This document shows positions 1-5,782 of a DNA stretch of 9,236 nt, in pieces; the first letter of the stretch is position 1; every line of letters begins with the position of its first letter. Source of the DNA: Sulfuricurvum sp. (GTDB lineage: Bacteria > Campylobacterota > Campylobacteria > Campylobacterales > Sulfurimonadaceae); assembly GCA_030679635.1 (NCBI GenBank), contig JAUXSZ010000155.1:1-9236 (forward strand). Direction: 5' to 3'. The notes under the pieces are model-generated. The model was not told where the DNA came from and searched no databases. It worked only from the letters and a program-made list of their open reading frames with translations. The position numbers were made by a program, and so were the translations under genes.

Positions 1-399
1 TCGAGACGGTACGAAAGACCCCTTTCGGTTCTGCTGCTGGATATTGATCATTTCAAACTGATAAACGACCGATTTGGACATTTAATAGGCGATGAAGTAC
101 TCAAAGCTTTTAGCGCACTGTTGAGTAAGCAAATTCGCGACAGCGATGTTGTCGCTAGATGGGGAGGAGAGGAATTTGTGATTCTTCTTCCGGATACCTC
201 ATTGTCTTCAGCCATCAAGATGGCAGAAGCCTTGCGTCAGAGAATTGAGGTGAATGTATTTGAGACAGTGAAAAACTTAACCTGTTCCATTGGTGTGGCA
301 GAATTCAATCCGGTAGAAGAAGCGGATGATTTATTGCAGCGAGCTGACGAGAAACTCTATGGTGCTAAAAATGGAGGACGGAATCGAATTATGGCTTAA
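1..399 (+). CDS. Diguanylate cyclase, GGDEF domain (3' part, 5' end outside window)
   Basis: The reading frame is open from base 1 and gives 132 residues, all of one GGDEF domain; any N-terminal sensor part lies outside the window. GGDEF cyclases make c-di-GMP from two GTP. The catalytic signatures are intact: the metal motif DIDHFK, the substrate motif ending in ND, GHLIGD, the active-site loop RWGGEEF, and the late ADEKLYGAK...GGRN segment. An RxxD allosteric inhibition site (RDSD) sits exactly five residues before GGEEF, so product feedback is expected. A TTG codon at position 121 could be mistaken for a start, but the metal-binding motif lies upstream of it, so it is internal. The gene ends at TAA 397-399, overlapping the convergent pgpA stop. 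Activity is inferred from motifs; the input signal cannot be known here. Confidence 0.95.
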   Translation, partial: SRRYERPLSVLLLDIDHFKLINDRFGHLIGDEVLKAFSALLSKQIRDSDVVARWGGEEFVILLPDTSLSSAIKMAEALRQRIEVNVFETVKNLTCSIGVAEFNPVEEADDLLQRADEKLYGAKNGGRNRIMA

Positions 400-902
400 A
401 CGGACAGTTTGAGAAAAGCCTGCCATAGGAGGGCTGACGATATTCCTGCTGCAATACCGGCAACGATATCATCACCCATCACTCCCCATCCCCCTTTTGC
501 ATCACGATCGATTCTTCCAATAATAGAGGGCTTTTTAATATCATAGAGCCGAAAGAAAACAAAACTTAGTGTGATTTGTACAGCGATGCCGTTTTCCCAT
601 GCAAATAAATCACCCATCGTAAACATAACTCCCGGGGCAATGCTCAGCGCCAACCACATTCCAACAAGCTCATCGATAACGATTTTTTGATTATCGTGTA
701 TTTGGCTGGCGGCTTCGTAACGATCAATACTTTTGATGGCAATGAGGGTAATCAATAATGTGAGCAAAAAGAGGGTTTGAGGCCCTAGAAAAATCAAAAC
801 GGCAACCCCTATCGGGAGGGAAACGAGCGTTCCAATGGTGCCGGGTGCTTTTGGCGAGTGTCCACTATAGAAGAGAGTGAGAAAAAACCAATTGAGTTTC
901 AT
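396..902 (-). CDS. pgpA: Phosphatidylglycerophosphatase A
   Basis: This 168-residue inner-membrane protein of the PgpA family removes the phosphate from phosphatidylglycerophosphate to give phosphatidylglycerol. The visible family signatures are an N-terminal SGHSPKAPGTIGTL segment, a central VIDELVGMWLAL segment with conserved acidic residues, a RLYDIKKP motif, and a C-terminal GGWGVMGDDIVAGI with the paired aspartates expected to bind Mg2+. Several hydrophobic stretches between these motifs fit a multi-pass membrane protein. The length is normal for the family. The ATG at 902-900 is preceded by AAGG, which overlaps the stop codon of the upstream sulfurylase-like gene (gap 9 nt), so translation is probably coupled. 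It is the last gene of the operon. Its TAA shares the palindrome TTAA (396-399) with the stop of the opposing GGDEF gene, leaving no room for a separate terminator. Confidence 0.93.
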   Translation of the reverse strand: MKLNWFFLTLFYSGHSPKAPGTIGTLVSLPIGVAVLIFLGPQTLFLLTLLITLIAIKSIDRYEAASQIHDNQKIVIDELVGMWLALSIAPGVMFTMGDLFAWENGIAVQITLSFVFFRLYDIKKPSIIGRIDRDAKGGWGVMGDDIVAGIAAGISSALLWQAFLKLSV

Positions 903-911
903 GGAGTTGCC

Positions 912-2102
912 TTAGGTAAGTGAGGTGGTTTGGTACAGTGTCATGAGTTCCACATAAAAATCTTTTTCGCTGTGCTCTTCGAGCAATCCGTTGACGGGCA
1001 TAATATCGTAGTAGAGTTTAGCCAAATTTTTAAATCGGTTCGGATACAAAGATGAAACAATCAGGGAAGAGATCTCTTTGCGTACGAGCACTGCAGGCGG
1101 TAGAAGACCTTGTTTCATGAGTTCAAGGATCGATTCGGAATGGTAGGAGATATGGTGATGATGTCCGTGGGGGCAGGTTTGTATACTTACAAGCGTTTTG
1201 CAAAGATTGCAGTAAACGTATTCGCTGGAAATCGAAACTTCAATATCAATGCCTCTCATCCGATCAATGATGGATTTGTTGGCATTGCGGTCATAGTACA
1301 TACCGATTCCAGCATGATTTTGACCGATCATAAGACGGTTGCATCCATAGTTTTTAGCCACAATCGCATCCAAAATGACTTCATTCGTCCCTGCAAAAAT
1401 ATAGCTGTTTTCGAGTGGAACGACGACAACTCGACTGTAGGGGAGGTAGTTTTTAACGAAAAAATTGAGAACTTCATGACGAAGTTCATAACTTAGCTCC
1501 GCACTGTTATAAGGTTTGAGTAGAAAGATAACAATCAAATCGGTTCGTTCTAGGCTTTGTCGTATTAAACGCTCATGCGCACGATGGAGCGGATTGGCCG
1601 CCATGAAAATGGCCGTCGTGTGTTTGGCTCCGATTTGATCTTGTGCGTCTTTGATGGTTTGGCGTATGGAGGTAATGGGGGAAATGTCGATCGTGTAGTC
1701 ACCGCAAATAGCGTATTTTCCTAACCGTTTATAGGTTGCGTTTACGCCCGGATGAGAAAGATCTTCGGTGCCATAAATTTGACGAAGACGCTGGACTGGG
1801 TCAATTGCAAAGACTTCGTTCACGGAAATCTCACCGACGACTTTTTTATCACAAACCAGATCGAGGACCTCCCCCTTTTGGCAACTTAGCAAAACGGCTT
1901 CATTGGTTTTTCCATTAGGGGAGAGAATGAGAGGGAATGGAAATGTAGTCCCTTTGAACATGCCGCTTTGAAGGACCTGAGCACATTGCTCCTCATTCAT
2001 GAGCTCTGTTACGGGGGACAGAATACCCGACTTTAGTAATGCGAGGGCTGAAAGGGCCTCTTGATCGATATGGAGGGCTCTATTTTTTCTTGACGATGCC
2101 AT
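912..2102 (-). CDS. ATP-sulfurylase-like nucleotidyltransferase with altered sulfate site
   Basis: The protein has 396 residues and the sulfate adenylyltransferase (Sat) layout: an N-terminal PUA-like domain (about 1-155), the nucleotidyltransferase fold (about 160-330) and a Cys/His zinc-type site. The ATP-binding HxxH is present as PLHRAHE (H173, H176). The substrate motifs differ from true ATP sulfurylases: the QTRN box reads MAAN (167-170), GRDHAG reads GQNHAG (260-265), and the SGTxxR segment reads SYHSES (319-324). The site C298xxC301 with C310PH312 is kept and is followed by H314-H317. The ATG at 2102 lies inside the 3' end of the upstream regulator gene (23-nt overlap), with GGGAG and an AAGA-rich tract before it. 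Annotation pipelines would probably call it sat. The fold assignment is firm, but sulfate adenylylation is doubtful because the Gln and Arg that contact sulfate are missing. C. jejuni Cj1609, as I recall, occupies the same place in its cluster. Confidence 0.85.
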   Translation of the reverse strand: MASSRKNRALHIDQEALSALALLKSGILSPVTELMNEEQCAQVLQSGMFKGTTFPFPLILSPNGKTNEAVLLSCQKGEVLDLVCDKKVVGEISVNEVFAIDPVQRLRQIYGTEDLSHPGVNATYKRLGKYAICGDYTIDISPITSIRQTIKDAQDQIGAKHTTAIFMAANPLHRAHERLIRQSLERTDLIVIFLLKPYNSAELSYELRHEVLNFFVKNYLPYSRVVVVPLENSYIFAGTNEVILDAIVAKNYGCNRLMIGQNHAGIGMYYDRNANKSIIDRMRGIDIEVSISSEYVYCNLCKTLVSIQTCPHGHHHHISYHSESILELMKQGLLPPAVLVRKEISSLIVSSLYPNRFKNLAKLYYDIMPVNGLLEEHSEKDFYVELMTLYQTTSLT

Positions 2103-2967
2103 ACTTTTTTCTTTTCTCCCACAAGCTTTTTCGTGAAATTCCTAATTTTTTTGAAAGTTCCGTATCCGGAAAACGGTTTTGAAAATTCAGCATTATGTAT
2201 TTAACGTATTCTTCTATCGGTAGAATCTCCCCTTGATCAAACAAATGGTTCTCGCTTTTGACTTCGATCACACGCAAAGGGATATGATCGATGTAATCGG
2301 TACTGGAAATGATGCATTGGCGCTTTTCTAACAACTCAAAAAATGTTTTATGGTCACTTTTTTTAAGATTTTGAAAATCGCTTATGTACAGAATATGATT
2401 GATTGGGAAAGAGGCTATTTCCTGTAAGGCTTTAGTCGAAGTAAGCGAAATAAACTGAAGTGTTTGATGATGGTGTTGAGCATAACGAAAGGCAAAAGCA
2501 TCGGCGTATTTTTGGTATCCGCTGCAAATCATCACGGGGAGTTCTGTTTTATCAAAATCTTCATCAATTTTGATACTGTTGAACATATGCGCTAAATAGC
2601 GTTCGTGTGTTTCATTTTGGCGGCGAAGTCGTTCATGATCTTGATAGTGTTGAATTTTGCGAATGAGCTCTTCAATCATAAACGGTTTCAGAATATAGTC
2701 TTTTGCCCCTGCAGCCAGGGGTTTGGAAACCGTATCATTACTAACATAGGAAACCATCAAGATGACGACAGCATTTTTATAAGCTTCGATTACGGGGTAA
2801 ATATCGTGCCCATTGATATTGGTAGAGAGAAGCACAACATCATAAGGTATCCCCTTGAGTGCTTCTTTTGTCGAACTGCTGATATCGCAGTTATGGCTTA
2901 AATCGCTGAGTTTGGAAGCGATACTCTGAGCGAGATAAATCTCATTTTCAACAATTAATACATTCAT
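2080..2967 (-). CDS. HP1021/Cj1608-type atypical orphan response regulator
   Basis: This is a cytoplasmic DNA-binding regulator of 295 residues. Residues 1-115 form a receiver-like domain. The phosphoacceptor Asp is Ser48 (VVLLSTN) and the acidic pocket reads E7-N8, while Ser73 and the K94-P95 pair remain, so phosphorylation at the usual site is impossible. Residues about 140-250 weakly resemble an eroded NtrC-type AAA+ module without P-loop or GAFTGA. Residues 269-291 (ELSKKLGISRKSLWEKRKKYGI) form a Fis/NtrC-type helix-turn-helix. Length, the Ser substitution and the position after ispDF match H. pylori HP1021 and C. jejuni Cj1608, which are known to control replication initiation, redox response and metabolism. 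Cysteines are at 27, 148 and 218. I chose the ATG at 2967 because it makes an ATGA overlap with the ispDF stop; a TTG at 2979 would add four residues (MDKR). Confidence 0.9.
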   Translation of the reverse strand: MNVLIVENEIYLAQSIASKLSDLSHNCDISSSTKEALKGIPYDVVLLSTNINGHDIYPVIEAYKNAVVILMVSYVSNDTVSKPLAAGAKDYILKPFMIEELIRKIQHYQDHERLRRQNETHERYLAHMFNSIKIDEDFDKTELPVMICSGYQKYADAFAFRYAQHHHQTLQFISLTSTKALQEIASFPINHILYISDFQNLKKSDHKTFFELLEKRQCIISSTDYIDHIPLRVIEVKSENHLFDQGEILPIEEYVKYIMLNFQNRFPDTELSKKLGISRKSLWEKRKKYGIVKKK

Positions 2968-4085
2968 CCGTTTATCCAATCAAAATAGTGTAACGAAGCG
3001 GTTGCGATAACACCCACTCCCTCTTTACGTCCAATGAACCCGAGGTGCTCTGTCGTGGTTGCTTTTATATTGATACGGGAGAGATTTAGCCCCATTAGCG
3101 GGGCTAGGGTCCTGCGCATTTGCTCTTTATAGGGGGCAATTTTTGGTGCTTGTGCAATGATCGTGATATCAGCATGGGCAATCATAAATCCAAAATTATG
3201 AATTTTCTCAACACACCGCTGTAAAAGCACTTTTGAATCAATATTTTTGTAATTTTCATCGGTATCGGGAAAGAGCATGCCGATATCGCCCATACATGCG
3301 GCGCCCAAAAGAGCATCGATGAGGGCATGAATCGCGACATCGCCATCACTATGAGCTTTGAATCCATAGAGGTTTTCGATTTGTACTCCGCCAAGTACCA
3401 TCGGTTTCCCCTCTTCAAAAGCGTGAACGTCAAATCCGTTACCGGTGAAGGACATGGTTGAAGGGATCCCTAAACACTCCAATGCGGCAAGATCATCGAT
3501 CCGAGTGATTTTGTCGGCACGAATGTCCCCTTCAACGAAATGGCGGGTTCCTCCGATGGCAACGATTGCACTGCTCTCATCGGTATAATCATGCGGCGTA
3601 TCGAGAGCTGTACGTAACATCTCTGTGCGTGAGAGTTGGGGAGTCTGAATCCGTTTGATGGATGCTCGATCAACAGTTTTCTCTCCATAGACGACGGTAT
3701 CATTAACTGCTAGTGTCGGCACGATACAATCCGCCCTCTCTTTTGCATCAATAAGGCGCATTATGAGATCCGGCTCAATGCAGGCTCTGGCGATGTCGCT
3801 CACCAATACATAAGGGGTATCTACGTGAGCCATTGCGTTGCGTAAAGAGTGATGACGAGTCTCTCCACCGCATACAATATCAATGTCGCACATCTGTTGC
3901 ATAAAGGCAACTTCGTCGGGGTGTGCAACCACGATAATTTTGGCAAAAGGGAACATGTCCGTGATACGATTGGTAACAAACAACCAGAGAGGATCGTGAC
4001 CGATTCGAAGCCATTGTTTTTTGACAGGGACTTTGAAACGGCTAGAATTACCCGCTGCGAGTAGAATAAGTGTCAAATCAGACAA
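2964..4085 (-). CDS. ispDF: Bifunctional IspDF (MEP pathway: CDP-ME synthase / MECDP synthase)
   Basis: This fused enzyme covers two non-consecutive steps of the MEP isoprenoid pathway: IspD transfers CMP from CTP to methylerythritol phosphate, and IspF cyclises CDP-ME 2-phosphate. The IspD half (about 1-215) shows LLAAGNSSRF with KKQW, VSDIARA and QTPQLSRTEML. The IspF half (about 220-373) shows GFDVHAF and AHSDGDVAIHALIDALLGAA (metal Asp/His ligands), DIGMLFPDTD, and ATTTEHLGFIGRKEG. I prefer the TTG start at 4085: it has AGGA six bases upstream, gives an N-terminus (MSDLTLILL) like campylobacterial IspDF, and lies downstream of the -10 element. The longer frame from GTG 4127 would begin inside that promoter. 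The gene gives 373 residues, a normal length, and is first in the operon. Its TGA overlaps the ATG of the regulator gene. Confidence 0.96.
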   Translation of the reverse strand: MSDLTLILLAAGNSSRFKVPVKKQWLRIGHDPLWLFVTNRITDMFPFAKIIVVAHPDEVAFMQQMCDIDIVCGGETRHHSLRNAMAHVDTPYVLVSDIARACIEPDLIMRLIDAKERADCIVPTLAVNDTVVYGEKTVDRASIKRIQTPQLSRTEMLRTALDTPHDYTDESSAIVAIGGTRHFVEGDIRADKITRIDDLAALECLGIPSTMSFTGNGFDVHAFEEGKPMVLGGVQIENLYGFKAHSDGDVAIHALIDALLGAACMGDIGMLFPDTDENYKNIDSKVLLQRCVEKIHNFGFMIAHADITIIAQAPKIAPYKEQMRRTLAPLMGLNLSRINIKATTTEHLGFIGRKEGVGVIATASLHYFDWING

Positions 4086-4118
4086 AATATATCCTATTTT
4101 TTTACATACTGTTACCAA

Positions 4119-4124
4119 ATTATA
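4119..4124 (-). promoter_or_regulatory. Extended -10 promoter of the ispDF operon
   Basis: On the minus strand this is TATAAT preceded by TG (TGTATAAT), a full extended -10. No TTGACA-like -35 is present, but the upstream bases are A/T-rich runs, as is usual for the campylobacterial housekeeping sigma factor. A start near 4112 would leave a leader of about 27 nt before the TTG of ispDF. It is the only good promoter seen for the four minus-strand genes, whose junctions overlap or nearly touch. Confidence 0.65.
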
Positions 4125-4127
4125 CAC

Positions 4128-4158
4128 TTGAAAAGCTTTTTTTTATCTTGTTTATGAT
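4128..4158 (+). promoter_or_regulatory. Candidate thiC promoter
   Basis: A TATGAT hexamer at 4153-4158 is the best -10 on the plus strand upstream of thiC. TTGAAA at 4128-4133 could serve as a -35, but the 19-nt spacer is longer than ideal. Start from here would give a leader of about 145 nt. Weaker -10 candidates lie at 4224 (TAATAT) and 4268 (TATAAG), so the true start is uncertain. Confidence 0.35.
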
Positions 4159-4197
4159 AAATTCTAAAGATATCAGGAATGATGCGTAGGGCAGATT

Positions 4198-4261
4198 GTT
4201 TTCCTAAAAGTTCTTGAAATTTTTAATATACATTGAAACCGATACGACCCTTTTAGGGGGG
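4198..4261 (+). promoter_or_regulatory. thiC leader, long-range stem (CCTAAAAG/CTTTTAGG)
   Basis: CCTAAAAG at 4203-4210 is the exact reverse complement of CTTTTAGG at 4250-4257, and flanking T/G bases add possible G-U pairs. The enclosed 39 nt contain two TTGAAA copies (4214, 4233). A smaller competing hairpin, CCCT-TTT-AGGG, uses the 3' arm (4248-4258). I could not find the conserved halves of a TPP riboswitch. The structure is predicted by eye; a regulatory role is inference. Confidence 0.35.
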
Positions 4262-4308
4262 ATTATTTATAAGTCCACTACAGCTTTATGCAAGACCAAG
4301 GAGAGAAT

Positions 4309-5688
4309 ATGAGAACCGCATGGGTCGCTAAACGACAAAACGACACTGTTCGCACTCAAATGTTTTATGCCAAACAAGGCATTATCACAGAAGAGATGGA
4401 ATACGTGGCAAAGATAGAAGATCTGGATGCTGAACTCATTCGCTCTGAAGTAGCACGTGGCCGATTAATTATTCCGGCGAACGTTAACCATGCAAACCTT
4501 GAGCCAATGGCCATCGGAATTGCAGCTCGCTGTAAGATCAATGCCAATATTGGTTCATCTGCGATTGCATCGGATGTCCAAGGAGAGATTGAAAAAATTC
4601 AAGTTTCCCAGCACTACAAAGCCGATACGGCTATGGACCTCTCAACGGGTGGAGATTTGGATGAGATTCGCCGTGCCGTCATCGGTAACTCTAAGATACC
4701 TATCGGCACAGTCCCTATTTATCAAATTTTGCATGATGTGAATAACAAAATTGAAGACATGAGCATTGAAAAAATGCTTGAGGTACTCGAACGACAAGCG
4801 CAGCAGGGGGTGAGCTATTTCACTATCCATGCTGGATTTTTGCTCTCGACAATGCCAAAAGTGGCGAAACGTAAAATGGGAATCGTCAGCCGCGGCGGTT
4901 CGTTAATGGCCGCATGGATGATGCATTACCATCGTGAAAATCCATTCTATACCGCATTTGATGATATCTTGGATATTTGTGCTCGTTACGACGTCTCTTT
5001 GTCGCTTGGTGATTCCCTTCGTCCTGGTTGTTTGGCAGATGCATCGGATGATGCACAGCTCAGCGAGCTCAAAGTTTTGGGCGAATTGACATTACGGGCA
5101 TGGGAAAAAAATGTTCAGGTTATGATCGAGGGTCCGGGTCACGTTCCTCTCAATCAAATCGAGCGTAACATGAAGATACAGAGAGAGTATTGTTATGAAG
5201 CACCGTTTTATATCCTAGGACCGCTTGTTACCGATATCGCAGCAGGATATGATCATATCAGCTCAGCGATCGGTGCGGCAGTCGGTGGATGGCACGGTGC
5301 ATCCATGCTGTGTTATGTGACGCCAAAAGAGCACTTGGGGCTACCAAATGCAGAAGACGTCCGAGCCGGTATTATCGCGTATAAGATAGCGGCACATGCG
5401 GCTGATATCGCACGCGGACGTAAGGGTGCGCGTGATATCGATGATGAAATGAGCGATGCCCGTTATGCTTTTGATTGGAATAAGCAATTTGAGCTTGCAC
5501 TGGATTCTGAGCGTGCTCGTGAATACCATGACGAGACTTTGCCTCAGGATGTTTTCAAAGATGCAGAGTTCTGTTCTATGTGCGGACCGAAGTTTTGCAG
5601 TTACAAAATTACACAACAAATTATGGATAATCCGGAATCAATGGCTTGGATTGCGGCTGAAGAAAAAAATGCTGCATTGGCTAACTAA
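4309..5688 (+). CDS. thiC: Phosphomethylpyrimidine synthase ThiC
   Basis: ThiC converts aminoimidazole ribotide to hydroxymethylpyrimidine phosphate, the pyrimidine half of thiamine, by a radical-SAM reaction. The 459-residue protein has the TIM-barrel motifs GTVPIYQ, SRGGS, EGPGHVPL, LVTDIAAGYDHI and YVTPKEHLGLP. The C-terminal C422xxC425xxxxC430 (CSMCGPKFC) carries the 4Fe-4S cluster and is typical of the ThiC type of radical-SAM protein. It is the short form, without the long N-terminal extension of the E. coli enzyme. I chose the ATG at 4309, which has AAGGAGA at 4298-4304. An in-frame ATG at 4288 lacks a ribosome binding site and would add seven residues. It is divergent from ispDF and followed after 94 nt by mrp, whose product could supply its cluster. 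No TPP riboswitch was recognised upstream. Confidence 0.97.
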   Translation: MRTAWVAKRQNDTVRTQMFYAKQGIITEEMEYVAKIEDLDAELIRSEVARGRLIIPANVNHANLEPMAIGIAARCKINANIGSSAIASDVQGEIEKIQVSQHYKADTAMDLSTGGDLDEIRRAVIGNSKIPIGTVPIYQILHDVNNKIEDMSIEKMLEVLERQAQQGVSYFTIHAGFLLSTMPKVAKRKMGIVSRGGSLMAAWMMHYHRENPFYTAFDDILDICARYDVSLSLGDSLRPGCLADASDDAQLSELKVLGELTLRAWEKNVQVMIEGPGHVPLNQIERNMKIQREYCYEAPFYILGPLVTDIAAGYDHISSAIGAAVGGWHGASMLCYVTPKEHLGLPNAEDVRAGIIAYKIAAHAADIARGRKGARDIDDEMSDARYAFDWNKQFELALDSERAREYHDETLPQDVFKDAEFCSMCGPKFCSYKITQQIMDNPESMAWIAAEEKNAALAN

Positions 5689-5698
5689 GTAATTGAGC

Positions 5699-5752
5699 TT
5701 ACCGCTGAGGTAAATATAGTGTTAGCGTAGTCAAAGGGGCTCTGCTCCTTTG
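5699..5752 (+). repeat. Two small hairpins between thiC and mrp
   Basis: TTACC-GCTGA-GGTAA at 5699-5713 is a perfect 5-bp dyad. At 5732-5752, CAAAGGGGC-TCT-GCTCCTTTG forms a 9-bp stem with one G-U pair. Neither is followed by a T-run, so an intrinsic terminator is unlikely; they could mark RNA processing or stabilise the thiC message while mrp is read through. mrp has its own AAGGA at 5771-5775. Confidence 0.5.
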
Positions 5753-5782
5753 GCGTATAAATAAAATTAAAAGGAAATTAGT

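Noticed and set aside
1110..1496. Plus-strand frame of 128 codons inside the sulfurylase-like gene
   Set aside because: It is antisense to a region with clear family motifs (zinc site, HAG motif); its translation shows no recognisable domain.
4086..4127. Upstream extension of ispDF to GTG 4127
   Set aside because: The extension contains the probable -10 and +1, adds 14 residues unlike other IspDF proteins, and a TTG with AGGA six bases upstream is available at 4085.
4170..4195. TPP riboswitch 3' half upstream of thiC (ATGCGTAGGG resembles the GCGTAGGGA end of the element)
   Set aside because: The matching 5' half (GGGTGC...CTGAGA) and the TGAACCTGATC core are missing and the flanks do not pair as required, so the short match is probably chance.
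5732..5752. Intrinsic terminator after thiC
   Set aside because: The 9-bp hairpin is not followed by a T-run, so it is listed as an RNA hairpin only.
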